A DNA stretch of 64,000 bases from Candidatus Eiseniibacteriota bacterium. Its GTDB lineage: Bacteria > Eisenbacteria > RBG-16-71-46 > CAIMUX01. The notes beneath the pieces were generated by a model. It made no database searches, was not told the origin of the DNA, and saw only the letters and a program-made list of their open reading frames with translations. Numbering within the stretch: position 1 is the stretch's first letter; each line of letters starts with the position of its first letter. Location: NCBI GenBank assembly GCA_020633975.1, contig JACKCR010000002.1, forward strand, positions 248,001 to 312,000. Direction: 5' to 3'. Positions 24,098 to 33,594 of the stretch are shown here, in pieces. The position numbers were made by a program, and so were the translations under genes.

Positions 24098-25699
24098 ATG
24101 ACTCCCTATCGTTGGAAGCTCCTCATCTTCATCGTCATCTTGGGCATCGCCGGCTATGCCCTCTGGCCGTCGATCCAGCTGTATCGGATGCCAGAGGAGC
24201 AGAGGTACGGCAGCGATCCCGAAGTCGCGGCCCTGCGAGAGGAATCTCTCAAGCTGGGTCTCGACCTTCTCGGCGGGATGCGCCTCGTCCTCCAGCTGGA
24301 CCGAACGGAGCTGAGCCCGGAGGAAGTTCCGGACGCGCTCGACCGTGCGATGGAGGTTCTTCGGAACCGGATCGACCAGTTCGGCGTGGCCGAGCCCACG
24401 ATCCAGAAGCAGGGGGAGGACCGGATCCTCATCCAGCTTCCGGGACTGCTCGACAAGCAGCGCGCCATCGATCTGATCGGCCAGACGGCGCTCCTCGAGT
24501 TCAAGCTGGTTCAGCCCGAGGCCAAGACCCGGCAGGTGATCGATCGCCTCGATCGCGCGATCGCCGCGGCGCTGAGCGGTACGACGGTGAGTGACTCGCT
24601 GCTCGCGGACAGCCTGTCGAACGAGCTCGACACGTCTCGTCCGCTCCGCAGCCTGCTCTACGACTATCCGTCCCTCACCATGGGTGCACCTGCGGTCGCG
24701 CCTGGTGACGTATCTCGTGTTCAGGATCTCCTCGACCTCGTCGACCTGGATTCCGTCATCCCGGCAGACTCTCAGGTCGCTTTGTCCAGCAAGGCGTCGA
24801 GCGCAGGGGAGGGGGCATCGGGCTACCATCTCTACGTGGTCAAGAAGCGTCCGGAGATGACCGGTGCCGCGATCAAGAATGCAGTCATGCAGATCGGGCT
24901 CGACCCGACGCGTCCCAGCGCCTCAGGCGTGAGCATGACGATGAACGCGCAGGGCACCACGGACTTCCGTCGCGTGACGACCGCCAATGTGGGGAAGCAG
25001 CTCGCCATCGTTCTCGACAACAAGGTCGCGTCCGCACCGTTCATCCGGAGCAAGATCCCGAACGGACACGCCCAGATCACGGGTAGCTTCTCCGACACCG
25101 AGGCAAACGACCTCGCGATCGTTCTGCGTGCTGGCGCCCTGCCCGCGCCGGTCAACATCATCGAAGAGCGCACGGTGGGTCCGTCTCTCGGACGCGACTC
25201 GATCCAGACGAGCCTTCGTGCCGCCCTCTTGGGTGCGGCCCTGGTCGTCGGGTTCATGGCGATCTACTACCGGATGAGCGGACTCGTTGCCGTGCTCGCG
25301 CTCGTGCTCAACATCACGTTCCTCTTCGCCGGGCTCGCTCTCTTCCGCGGGACCCTCACCCTTCCGGGTATTGCCGGTATCGTGCTCACCATCGGTATGG
25401 CGGTGGATGCGAACGTGCTCATCTTCGAGCGGATCCGTGAGGAGCTTCGGTCCGGGAAGCGGCCGCGGCTCGCCATCGCCTCCGGTTTCGACCGGGCCTT
25501 CACGACGATTCTCGACGCCAACCTCACGACCCTGATCAGTGCGGTCGTCCTTTGGTCGTTCGGGACGGGACCGATCAAGGGCTTCGCCGTCACGCTCGGG
25601 ATCGGTATTTTGGCGAACCTCTATACCGCGGTGGTCGTCACCCGGATGGTCTTCGATACGATCACGGCGAACCGGTCGATGGACGAGCTCTCCATCTGA
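24098..25699 (+). CDS. secD: Protein translocase subunit SecD
   Basis: This 533-aa protein has an N-terminal helix (WKLLIFIVILGIAGYALWP), the SecD signature LKLGLDLLGGMRLVLQLD, and a large periplasmic domain with LRNRIDQFGVAEPTIQKQGEDRILIQLPG and VNIIEERTVGPSLGRDSI. Five C-terminal helices follow, including IVLTIGMAVDANVLIFERIREELRSG. SecDF uses the proton-motive force to pull exported proteins out of the SecYEG channel. The ATG at 24098 has AGGA eight bases upstream; the longer open frame upstream runs through the terminator and is discarded. It is 23 nt from secF. An Ala/Ser/Asp-rich insertion at about 165-245 makes the first periplasmic region somewhat longer than in E. coli-like compact forms. 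Confidence 0.95.
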   Translation: MTPYRWKLLIFIVILGIAGYALWPSIQLYRMPEEQRYGSDPEVAALREESLKLGLDLLGGMRLVLQLDRTELSPEEVPDALDRAMEVLRNRIDQFGVAEPTIQKQGEDRILIQLPGLLDKQRAIDLIGQTALLEFKLVQPEAKTRQVIDRLDRAIAAALSGTTVSDSLLADSLSNELDTSRPLRSLLYDYPSLTMGAPAVAPGDVSRVQDLLDLVDLDSVIPADSQVALSSKASSAGEGASGYHLYVVKKRPEMTGAAIKNAVMQIGLDPTRPSASGVSMTMNAQGTTDFRRVTTANVGKQLAIVLDNKVASAPFIRSKIPNGHAQITGSFSDTEANDLAIVLRAGALPAPVNIIEERTVGPSLGRDSIQTSLRAALLGAALVVGFMAIYYRMSGLVAVLALVLNITFLFAGLALFRGTLTLPGIAGIVLTIGMAVDANVLIFERIREELRSGKRPRLAIASGFDRAFTTILDANLTTLISAVVLWSFGTGPIKGFAVTLGIGILANLYTAVVVTRMVFDTITANRSMDELSI

Positions 25700-25722
25700 G
25701 TACGTAGAGGAGCGGGAGACCG

Positions 25723-26649
25723 ATGTTCCAGATTCTGCACGAGACGCACATCCCATTCTTGGCCATCCGGAAGCGGGCCTATGTCCTTTCGATCGCGCTC
25801 TGCGTGATCGGCCTGGCTTCGCTCACCCTCCACAAGGGGCTCCGGCTCGGGGTCGACTTCGCGGGAGGCCGTCTCTTCGAGTACCGGTTCTCCGAGACGA
25901 TGGAGGCCGAAGAGCTTCGCGACATCCTCACGCAGATCGGTGCGACCGGGGGCGAGGTTCAGGAGATGGGCTCAGAGGGCCACGATTTCATCGTCCGCAT
26001 CCCGGTGAGCGACGAGGAAGCCGCCGCAGACGAGGCCGGCCCGTCCCGTCTCTTCGTCGAGAAGGTGAAGGAGATGCATCCCGGGGTGACCGCAGAGCTC
26101 CGGAAGGAAGAGCTCGTCGGGCCGCGCGTGGGACAGGAGCTCAGGGGGAAGGCGATCAAAGCGATCGTCATCTCGCTCGTGCTCATCCTGCTCTACGTCG
26201 GTGTCCGATTCGAGTTCAAGTTTGCGCTGGGGGGCGTCGTGGCTCTTGCGCACGACGTTCTCATCACAGTCTTCGTGCTTTCGCTACTCGACGTGGAGTT
26301 CACGATTCCGATCGTCGCTGCGCTCCTCACGATCGGCGGCTACTCGATCAACGACACCGTCATCGTATTCGACCGGATCCGGGAGCAGTCTCGACAGCTC
26401 ATCGGGCACCGGCTGAGCGAGGTGATGGACATCAGCCTCAATCAGGTCCTCTCCCGGACGATCATCACGTCACTCACGACGTTCCTGGCGGCGGGAGCCC
26501 TCTACCTCCTCGGTGGAGAGGTGATCCACGACTTCGCCCTCACGATGCTCATCGGGATCATCATCGGTACGTATTCCTCGATCTACGTGGCGTCCGCCCT
26601 GGCGCTCGAGATCGCGAGGAACCCGATCATCGCCTCGTCCGAGTCCTGA
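25723..26649 (+). CDS. secF: Protein translocase subunit SecF
   Basis: This 308-aa protein has a first helix at about 22-40, the SecF motif LGVDFAGGRLFEYRF and a small periplasmic domain. The C-terminal five-helix bundle contains VALAHDVLITVFVLSLLDVEFTIPIVAALLTIGGYSINDTVIVFDRIRE, the most conserved SecF stretch, with its aspartates. GGAGCGGGAG precedes the ATG. It acts with SecD in one complex and follows it immediately. A basal transcription stop is not obvious downstream, but a 9-bp hairpin lies 190 nt further on. Confidence 0.95.
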   Translation: MFQILHETHIPFLAIRKRAYVLSIALCVIGLASLTLHKGLRLGVDFAGGRLFEYRFSETMEAEELRDILTQIGATGGEVQEMGSEGHDFIVRIPVSDEEAAADEAGPSRLFVEKVKEMHPGVTAELRKEELVGPRVGQELRGKAIKAIVISLVLILLYVGVRFEFKFALGGVVALAHDVLITVFVLSLLDVEFTIPIVAALLTIGGYSINDTVIVFDRIREQSRQLIGHRLSEVMDISLNQVLSRTIITSLTTFLAAGALYLLGGEVIHDFALTMLIGIIIGTYSSIYVASALALEIARNPIIASSES

Positions 26650-26990
26650 CCTCCGGCCGATTGTGCGGCGAGGGCGCGAATTGCCCCGCCGCAGTCGGCG
26701 TCCGAATCTCCTGGTTCGATCGTTTGGTCACTTCCGGTACAGTACTCGCATAGAGCAGGTTGGGTGAGCGTGCCCGCGCCGAGCAGGCGGGCTGCCGACG
26801 CTCTTGGGTCACCGCAGCATCTCGTGGGGAGGGGTCCTGAGGTTCCCGATTCGGTCGGGAACCGAAAGGCGGATCGCGGTTTCAAGGCGTGCGCCCGGCT
26901 TTGGAAGGGTGGGGACGAGCCGTACCTTGGACGTTGCCGGCCGTTCCGGGCCTCCAGCCGGCTCCTCGGACCTACGGAAAGGACCATGCG
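26650..26990. other. Intergenic region with perfect 9-bp hairpin
   Basis: This 341-base gap lies between secF and the DUF4159 gene. The only clear element is GGTTCCCGA/TCGGGAACC (26841-26849 and 26855-26863) around a TTCGG loop, without a T-run. It may be a weak terminator, an RNA hairpin in the leader of the next operon, or a dyad operator. Open frames here lack ribosome-binding sites and protein-like composition. Confidence 0.5.
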
Positions 26991-27782
26991 GTGCGTCGAG
27001 CCCCCGCTTCACATCACGTCGATCTCGCCTCGGGCGCCCCACGCCAGGAGGGGTCGAATCGGTATCCGGTCAAGGCACGCCCCGGCCGGTTCCGGGCCGG
27101 CGCCTGGGCCAGCGCGTTTCTGATCTGGTGCGCCCTCTCGATCCTCGCGGTGCCCGAAGTCAGGGCCCAGGACGGGCCTCCAGGGCCAGGATTCTCCATT
27201 GCGCGCTTGAAGTACAGCGGCGGTGGCGACTGGTACAGCAACCCGTCGAGCCTGCCGAACTTGGCGGATGCCGTACGCCGCCGAACCAGCGTTCCCGTCG
27301 ATCGCGTGGACGAGACCGCGGTCTCGATCCTCGATCCAGACTTCTTCAACTACCCGTTCCTCTATATGAACGGTCACGGCACGGTGAGGTGGACGGAGTC
27401 CGAGGTGAGCCGGCTCCGCAAATACCTTCTGGCTGGCGGCTTCCTCTTCGCCGATGACAACTATGGGATGGACGAGTCGTTCCGCCGGGAGATCCAGAAG
27501 GTGTTCCCGGACCATCCCCTCGTCGAGGTTCCTTGGAGCCACCCCATCTACAGCTGTTTCTATCGGTTACCGCAGGGACCGCCCAAAGTGCACGAGCACG
27601 ATGGGAAGCCGTCGCAAGGGTTCGGGATCTTCGACGGCGACCGGTTGATGGTGTTCTACACCTATCAATCGGACATCGGGGACGGTCTCGAGGACCCCCA
27701 GGTCCACAACGATCCCGAAGACATCCGCGAAGCCGCCATGCAGATGGCGGTGAACACGGTCGTGTACGCGATGACGCACTGA
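26991..27782 (+). CDS. Exported DUF4159-domain protein
   Basis: This protein of about 263 aa has an N-terminal basic segment, a hydrophobic export helix (AWASAFLIWCALSILAVPEVRAQ) and then a DUF4159 domain. Typical segments are FSIARLKYSGGGDWYSNPSSLPNLADAVRRRT, FLYMNGHGTVRWTESEVSRLRKYLLAGGFLFADDNYGMD and GIFDGDRLMVFYTYQSDIGDGLEDP. The fold is related to class I glutamine amidotransferase-like/ThuA domains, but no catalytic triad is evident. In many genomes DUF4159 genes travel with MoxR-DUF58-von Willebrand membrane clusters and a DUF4175 protein; here the DUF4175 gene is next, without MoxR or DUF58. The GTG at 26991 was chosen because GGAAAGGA lies upstream; the start is uncertain. Confidence 0.8.
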   Translation: MRRAPASHHVDLASGAPRQEGSNRYPVKARPGRFRAGAWASAFLIWCALSILAVPEVRAQDGPPGPGFSIARLKYSGGGDWYSNPSSLPNLADAVRRRTSVPVDRVDETAVSILDPDFFNYPFLYMNGHGTVRWTESEVSRLRKYLLAGGFLFADDNYGMDESFRREIQKVFPDHPLVEVPWSHPIYSCFYRLPQGPPKVHEHDGKPSQGFGIFDGDRLMVFYTYQSDIGDGLEDPQVHNDPEDIREAAMQMAVNTVVYAMTH

Positions 27783-27889
27783 GCGACGTCCCGATCTGAT
27801 GCCGGGCAGACGGGCAGGAAAGACGAGCACCGATGGGTGCCGACGACGTACCGAAGGAATCGAGTCGACAACCTAGGAGACGAACTTCG

Positions 27890-30800
27890 ATGCAGACCAG
27901 CGACCGCTTCCGCCGCATTGCCCGGGCCGGACACCAGCGTTTCCGTCGCCGCCGTTTCCTGGAGTCGGCGGTTCTCGGACTGTCGGTCCTTCTGCCCGGC
28001 GTCCTTCTCGCGATCGGTGTCGGGATCGCGCTTCGGTTCCGTCCGGAGAGCGGCTGGGTGGGCCCGGCCGTGGCCATTGCCGCGCTGGTCGCCAGCTTGG
28101 TCGTCGCGCTTCGGTACGGTCTCAGCCACCGACTGACCTATGAGGAGTACCTGCGGAGGGTCGAATCCCTCGTGGGACTCCAGCGCAACGAGCTGGTCAA
28201 TGCGGACGAGCTCGAGACGCGTCTCCACGCGATGGACGATCCGCTCTCGCGCGGCCTGGCCGCCCAAGCGGTCGACGCGGGTATCGGCGCGGTCCGCAAG
28301 GTGCCGTTCGACAAGCTCGCCCCCGCGATGAAGCTGACCGGACCGACTTGGCGTGCTCTGGGCGCGGTGGCGCTCGGCGTCGCGCTCTTCTTCCTCGCTC
28401 CCGGCGCTTTCCAGAGCGGACTGGCTCGGCTCCTCCATCCGGGTAGCTATGAAATGCTCCCCGCAGTGCAGATCCTCGTCGAGCCGGGCGACGTGGTGCT
28501 TCAGCGCGGCGAGCCGCTCGACGTGACCGCCGTGGTTCCGGGCGATGCCGAAGGGGCGAGCCTCTTCTGGCGGAGTGAGGGTGGCCCGTGGCGCTCGATC
28601 GAGATGAATCGGGCCGCCGCAGGCTCGAACGGTCAGTCGTTCTCCGCCACCCTGCGCGGACTTCTCGAGAGCGGCGAGTACGCGGTCTCGACCGACGACG
28701 CACGGAGCAAGACGTTCGGGATCGAGGTCACGGAGCCGCTCCGTGCGCTCGGATACCGGAAGAACCTGACGCCTCCTGCCTACACCGGGATTCCGTCGAG
28801 CCAGGAGCTCTCCGCGGACGGGAACGTCTCCGCGGTGTTCGGAACGGAGCTCCGCTTGTCCGTGCAGACTGGGCGCGCCGAAACCAGCGGTGAGCTGGTC
28901 TGGGAAGACGGCAGCTCGTTGCCGCTTCACGAGGCGGACGACGACGTGCTCTACGCCGATCTCCGGGTGGACGAGGAGCGACAGTACCGCGTTCGTCTCG
29001 AGGCGGAAGACCTCGGCGGCAAGGAGTGGCTCTCTCGTTCCTTCCGGATCGTGCCTGTCCCCGATCGGATGCCGACGCTCTACCAACTCGCACCCGAGAC
29101 GTCGATCGAGCTTCCCGAAGACATGCAGGTGCAGATCGACGCGGACTGCGTCGACGACTTCGGGCTGACCCGCCTCGACCTCGTCTTCCAGCGGAACGAT
29201 CGGAAGCCGGAACGCGTCCGGCTCTCGACCTGGAAGGGGGAGAGAGAGGCACGGGTCGTCTACGACTGGGACCTCGAAGGGATCGCGCTCGTTCCCGAGG
29301 ACGTCATCAAGTACCACCTGGAGCTGACGGACAACGACGTCATCTCGGGCCCGAAGACCGTGCGCGGCCCGATGTGCGAAGTCCGCTTCCCCTCTCTCGC
29401 CGAGATGTACGAAGACGTCCAGGAGGATCGCGGCGATCAGATGGGCGACCTGTCCGGCCTCAAGGAACAGCAGGAAGAGCTTCGAGAGGAGCTGGATCGT
29501 GCGCTCACCGACCTCAAGCGCTCCGATGAGATGGGGTGGGAGCAGCAGGAGGCGCTGAAGGAGCTCGCGAAGAAGCAGGAAGACATGGAGAGCAAGCTCG
29601 AGGACCTGGTCGAGTCTCTCGAGAAGTCGCTCGAGAAGATGGAGCAGGGCGACCTCTTCTCTCCGGAGATGCAGCAGAAGGTCCAGGAGATCAACGAGCT
29701 CGCGAAGCAGATCCAGGACCCCGAGTTCCGTAAGCAAATGGACGAGCTGAAGTCTGCGCTCGAGAAGCTGGACAAGAACTCGGTCGAGAAGTCGCTCGAG
29801 CAGATGCAGCTCTCCCAGGAGGACCTCGCTCAGAGTCTCGACCGGACGCTCGAACTCTTGCGTCGCCTCAAGAACGAGGAATCGCTCGACCAGATCGTGC
29901 AGCAGGCGCAGCGGCTCCTGGAGCAGCAGAAGCAGATCAACGAGCAGCTCGCGGCGAACCTGGAGAAGCAAGAGCAGGCCGGAATGCAGTCCGAGCCGAA
30001 GAAGGGCGAGCAGAAGGATCCCAAGGACGGCCCCCAGCCGGACGAGATGAAGACCGATCCGTCCAAGAATCCGGAGAACCAGAGCGAGAAAGCCAAGTCC
30101 GAAGAAGACGAATCCAAGGACGGGAAGTCAGACGAGTCCAAGTCCGACCAAGCGAAGTCGGAGGAGTCTCAGTCGAACGAGCCCAAGTCGGACCAGGCGA
30201 AGACAGAGGAGTCCAAGACCGACGAGTCCAAGGGCGACGAGGCGGAACAGTCCGAACAGGAATCCAAGTCCGACCAGGCCCAGGCTGACGCACAGAAGTC
30301 GGATCCGCAGAAGTCCGACCAGCAGAAGTCGGAACAAGCGGAGTCGCCCGATTCCGAAAAGGGCGCTCAGAACAGCGAACCGCAGGATGGCCCGAAGACC
30401 CCTCCTCAGGACCAGGCGCAGCAGCAGAAAGAGCAGCAGGCGGCGGAAGACTCGATGACAGAGGAGGAGAAGGCCGAGCTCCAGAAGAAGCAAGAGGAGC
30501 TCCAGAAGGAGCTCGAAGAGCTGGAGAAGCAGCTGGCCGAGCTCCAGAAGGAGGCGGAGGAGAACTGGAAGGCGCTCGACGAGCAGATGAAGAAGAACCA
30601 GCCGAAGAAGGATCTCGACGAAGCGCAGCAGAACATGGATCAGTCGGCGCAGAAGATGCCGTCGAGCCCGAGCCAGAGCATGAAGTTCGGACGGCAGGCG
30701 GAGAAGAGCCTCGAGCAGTTCGCCCAGTCGATGGAGCAGGCGCAGCAGGCGGTCGAGCAGCAGGAGCAGGAAGACATCACGCGGCAGCTCTTCCACATCT

Positions 30801-31717
30801 CCGGTCAGCTCGTCGAAGTGAGCCAGGGCCAGGAAGGGCTCCTCGTCGACGCACCGAGCCAGCCGACCCGTGACCTCGCGGCCAATCAGGCGCAGATCAC
30901 CCAAGCGGCCCGGCAGACGCTCGACGACCTGAACGAACTGGGTCGCCGGTCCCGTCTTCTCTCTCCGGATCTCACCCGTGCGATGAACGGGGCGGTGCGG
31001 GCGCTCGAGAGTTCGACCCGGGCCTTCGAGCGCGGGAACCGCCAGAGCGCCATGGCAGAAGGGAAGTCGTCGACGAACACGCTCAACGAAACGGTCATCG
31101 AGCTGCTCGAGACGAACGACCAGATGTGCAACAACCCGTCGTCCGGATCCTGCAACAACCCGATGAGCAAGATGCGGAGCCTGTCCGCGCAGCAGGAGCA
31201 GCTGAACGCAGACGCGCAACAGCAGCAGGGTGGAAAGCAGCAAGGCGGGCAGCGTCTCAAGCCGCAAGGCGGCGGGCAGAGCGGGGCCGATGCGCTGGAG
31301 CAGCTCGCGGCGCGCCAGGAGATGATCCGGCGCGGTCTACAGGAGCTGCAGGAAGGGATGGGCGATCGGAAGGACATCCTCGGTCGTCTCGACGAGTTGG
31401 CCAACGACATGGGCGATGTCGTGGACGAGATGCACGAGAAGGGCGAGATCGACGATCGGATCCTGGAGCGTCAGCAGAAGATCCTCTCGCGTCTCCTCAC
31501 CGCGCAGAAGTCGATCCGCCGAGAGGATGAGAAGGAAGATCGCGTCTCGAGGACCGGCGAGAACCCGCTGGACCGCGATGCGCCGCCTCCGGTTGCGCAG
31601 GAGCTCGGTCGCCAGGAACTGCTCCGTCGCGGAATCCTGCGCGGGAGCCAGGATCCGATCCCGGACGAGTTCCGTTCCATGGTCGAGGACTACTACCAGT
31701 CGCTGTCCCGCGAGTAG
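27890..31717 (+). CDS. DUF4175-like giant coiled-coil membrane protein
   Basis: This protein of about 1275 aa has two N-terminal transmembrane helices (about 25-72) and a third near 150-170. Beta-rich extracytoplasmic segments follow (GYRKNLTPPAYTGIP is the family hallmark), then long Gln/Glu/Lys/Leu coiled coils (about 510-700). A hydrophilic Lys-Ser-Asp-Glu repeat tract lies at about 723-825, with further coiled coils and a Gln-rich C-terminus (QQQQGGKQQGGQRLK) after it. DUF4175 proteins belong to the envelope clusters with DUF4159 proteins; no biochemical function is established. The ATG at 27890 has AGGAGA upstream and was preferred to the ATG at 27833. It probably forms an operon with the TPR and AsnB-like genes downstream. 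Confidence 0.8.
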   Translation: MQTSDRFRRIARAGHQRFRRRRFLESAVLGLSVLLPGVLLAIGVGIALRFRPESGWVGPAVAIAALVASLVVALRYGLSHRLTYEEYLRRVESLVGLQRNELVNADELETRLHAMDDPLSRGLAAQAVDAGIGAVRKVPFDKLAPAMKLTGPTWRALGAVALGVALFFLAPGAFQSGLARLLHPGSYEMLPAVQILVEPGDVVLQRGEPLDVTAVVPGDAEGASLFWRSEGGPWRSIEMNRAAAGSNGQSFSATLRGLLESGEYAVSTDDARSKTFGIEVTEPLRALGYRKNLTPPAYTGIPSSQELSADGNVSAVFGTELRLSVQTGRAETSGELVWEDGSSLPLHEADDDVLYADLRVDEERQYRVRLEAEDLGGKEWLSRSFRIVPVPDRMPTLYQLAPETSIELPEDMQVQIDADCVDDFGLTRLDLVFQRNDRKPERVRLSTWKGEREARVVYDWDLEGIALVPEDVIKYHLELTDNDVISGPKTVRGPMCEVRFPSLAEMYEDVQEDRGDQMGDLSGLKEQQEELREELDRALTDLKRSDEMGWEQQEALKELAKKQEDMESKLEDLVESLEKSLEKMEQGDLFSPEMQQKVQEINELAKQIQDPEFRKQMDELKSALEKLDKNSVEKSLEQMQLSQEDLAQSLDRTLELLRRLKNEESLDQIVQQAQRLLEQQKQINEQLAANLEKQEQAGMQSEPKKGEQKDPKDGPQPDEMKTDPSKNPENQSEKAKSEEDESKDGKSDESKSDQAKSEESQSNEPKSDQAKTEESKTDESKGDEAEQSEQESKSDQAQADAQKSDPQKSDQQKSEQAESPDSEKGAQNSEPQDGPKTPPQDQAQQQKEQQAAEDSMTEEEKAELQKKQEELQKELEELEKQLAELQKEAEENWKALDEQMKKNQPKKDLDEAQQNMDQSAQKMPSSPSQSMKFGRQAEKSLEQFAQSMEQAQQAVEQQEQEDITRQLFHISGQLVEVSQGQEGLLVDAPSQPTRDLAANQAQITQAARQTLDDLNELGRRSRLLSPDLTRAMNGAVRALESSTRAFERGNRQSAMAEGKSSTNTLNETVIELLETNDQMCNNPSSGSCNNPMSKMRSLSAQQEQLNADAQQQQGGKQQGGQRLKPQGGGQSGADALEQLAARQEMIRRGLQELQEGMGDRKDILGRLDELANDMGDVVDEMHEKGEIDDRILERQQKILSRLLTAQKSIRREDEKEDRVSRTGENPLDRDAPPPVAQELGRQELLRRGILRGSQDPIPDEFRSMVEDYYQSLSRE
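30061..30360 (+). repeat. In-frame KSDESKSDQ-type amino-acid repeat tract
   Basis: Within the DUF4175 gene, about 100 codons repeat a loose 8-11 residue unit such as SDESKSDQAKSEE and SNEPKSDQAKTEE, using a small set of codons (AAGTCC, GACGAG, CAGGCG). The tract is strongly hydrophilic and presumably disordered, linking two coiled-coil blocks. Copy number could vary by recombination. Confidence 0.75.
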
Positions 31718-31812
31718 GGCGGGCCGATCGCACGGTGGTCGCGAAGCCGCCGAGTTTCGCCACCGGTAAGTGGGATTCGGGAAGTCACCGAATCGGAATC
31801 GAAGGAGGATGG

Positions 31813-33594
31813 GTGAGCACGACGGGTGGGAATCGGGCCGGGTACGTCGGGGCGGCCGCTCGCGTCGGAAGGATCGGGACGCACGTCCTCCTCGGCTTCG
31901 TCCTGGTGGGGCTGGGCATTCCGGGGTGGTTTGCGCTGCCGTGGGTCGGCACTCCTCGGCAACCCTGCTTCGGTCCAACAACTGTCTACGCGCAGTCGGA
32001 TCGTGCCGCGGTCAAGCAGCTCGAGCAGGAGATCGCGGTCGCGAAGCGGATGCTCCGGTCCGGCCAGTCCAGCGCCGCGCTCGAGAAGCTCCGCACTCTG
32101 CTCGACGCGAACCCGACCGACGTTCGGCTTCTCCGTCTCTACTCGGCCCAGCTCCGGACCGAAGAGCGGCTCGAAGAGGCGATTCCGTACTATCAGAAGG
32201 CCGTGAAGTCCTCGGAGGACGCTGGGCCGATCCTCCAGGAACTCGAAGGGATCTATCGCGAGCTCCGCAAGGACGAGGAGGCGTTCGATGCCTGTCTCGA
32301 GTATCAGGCGCGGTTCGGGGAGCGGGGGCGATGGGTCCAGCGCGAACTCGAGTCTCTCATCCTCACTGGCCGTCTCGGCGACACCGCGGTCGAGAAGATC
32401 GACGAGGCGCTGAAGGATCGGGACGCGGAGAGTCCGCTCCACCGGCTCCGCCTCAGCGCGCTCTACTTCGCGGGCCGGAAGGAGGAGGCGCTCCAGGCTG
32501 TGCAGAAGCTCGACAAGGACCGGAAGGCGGGCGGCGCGGAGCTCTACGCATACTCGACGCTGCTCGAAGAACGAGGCGACCTCGACGATTCCCTGGGCGC
32601 GCTCCAGGCCGCGCTTCTCGCGAACCCGAATCCAGCACTCGGCCAGGAGATGCTCTACAAGCAAGCCCAGCTTCTTCGGCGCCTGCGCAGAGTCGACGAC
32701 GCGCTCGTCGTGTTCGATCAGATCGTGAGTGCGAATCCGCAGGGAGCCCTCACGCGCAACATTCTCCTGGAGAAAGCGCAGATCCTGGACGTGGAACTCC
32801 ATCGGAAGGAAGACGCGCTCACGACCTACCGCGAACTCCTCTCGCGGGTGCAGCCGATCAAGACGGCGGACGATGCGCAGCTCGTCAACCGGATCCAACT
32901 CGCGATGGCGGACTGCGAACTCTTGCTCGGGAGACCGGAAAGGGCCGGCGAACTCTACCAGCAGATGTCCGAGAACGCGACCGACCCCGGAGTGCGCGTC
33001 GAATCGCTCTTCCAGGTCGCCGAGATGCTCTTCTACCAGGGCAAGGCGACCGAGGCGGAGGAGACCTACTACAAGATCATCGACGAGTACAAGACCTCGA
33101 CCTGGACGAACGACGCGCTCGACAGGATCCTCATCATCGGGGAGAACAACGACTTCGGCGGTGTTCCTCTCTCCGCTCTGGCCCAGACGATGTACTACGC
33201 ACGCCTCGGGCAGGTCGATCGCGCGCTCCGGATCGCGACCGACGCGATCGAGGGGTTCCCGGAGAGTGAGGCGAGAGACAACCTCCTCTACGAGAAGACC
33301 GCGCTCCAGCTCCGCTTGGGCAACCCGATCGAAGCACGGTCCACCGCGGACCAGCTCGCAGAACAGTATCCGGAGTCGGCATTCGCGCCGCGAGGACTCA
33401 AGATCGTCGCTGACTACTACCGGGAGCTGACCGGCAGCGAGGAGACGGCCAAGGCGATCTACACGGACATCCTTCTCCGCTTCCCCAAGTCGATCGAAAT
33501 CCCGGAAGTTCGCGGTCACCTCAACGTGCTCGAAGGACGCGGATCGGACAGCTCCGCGCTCGAAGGAGGACTCGCTCACTCATGGCTCGGCTGA
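31813..33594 (+). CDS. Exported tetratricopeptide-repeat protein
   Basis: This protein of about 593 aa has a hydrophobic export signal (THVLLGFVLVGLGIPGWFALP, cleavage probably near VYAQ). It then consists of consecutive TPR-like helix pairs along the whole chain, for example AKRMLRSGQSSAALEKLRTLLDANPTDVRLL, EAIPYYQKAVKSSEDAGPILQELEGIYRELRKDEEAF and YKIIDEYKTSTWTNDALDRILIIGENND. TPR solenoids are protein-binding scaffolds; periplasmic ones often organise envelope complexes. The GTG at 31813 follows AAGGAGGA within a few bases, and the ATG upstream at 31735 lacks such a site. Its 3' end overlaps the next gene by 13 nt, which implies coupling with the AsnB-like protein. Confidence 0.83.
   Translation: MSTTGGNRAGYVGAAARVGRIGTHVLLGFVLVGLGIPGWFALPWVGTPRQPCFGPTTVYAQSDRAAVKQLEQEIAVAKRMLRSGQSSAALEKLRTLLDANPTDVRLLRLYSAQLRTEERLEEAIPYYQKAVKSSEDAGPILQELEGIYRELRKDEEAFDACLEYQARFGERGRWVQRELESLILTGRLGDTAVEKIDEALKDRDAESPLHRLRLSALYFAGRKEEALQAVQKLDKDRKAGGAELYAYSTLLEERGDLDDSLGALQAALLANPNPALGQEMLYKQAQLLRRLRRVDDALVVFDQIVSANPQGALTRNILLEKAQILDVELHRKEDALTTYRELLSRVQPIKTADDAQLVNRIQLAMADCELLLGRPERAGELYQQMSENATDPGVRVESLFQVAEMLFYQGKATEAEETYYKIIDEYKTSTWTNDALDRILIIGENNDFGGVPLSALAQTMYYARLGQVDRALRIATDAIEGFPESEARDNLLYEKTALQLRLGNPIEARSTADQLAEQYPESAFAPRGLKIVADYYRELTGSEETAKAIYTDILLRFPKSIEIPEVRGHLNVLEGRGSDSSALEGGLAHSWLG

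Noticed and set aside
27665-29971. Reverse-strand open frame of 768 codons opposite the DUF4175 gene
   Set aside because: It is antisense to a gene with clear domain character, has a Leu/Glu/Arg-rich composition created by reading complementary GAG/CTC codons, and has no recognisable domain or start signal.
30061-30360. Periodic DNA that might be a CRISPR or satellite array
   Set aside because: The periodicity is in codons of an open reading frame, with no constant repeat and no unique spacers.
31693-33579. Reverse-strand open frame of 628 codons opposite the TPR gene
   Set aside because: Shadow of the biased codon use of the TPR protein; no family resemblance and no ribosome-binding site.
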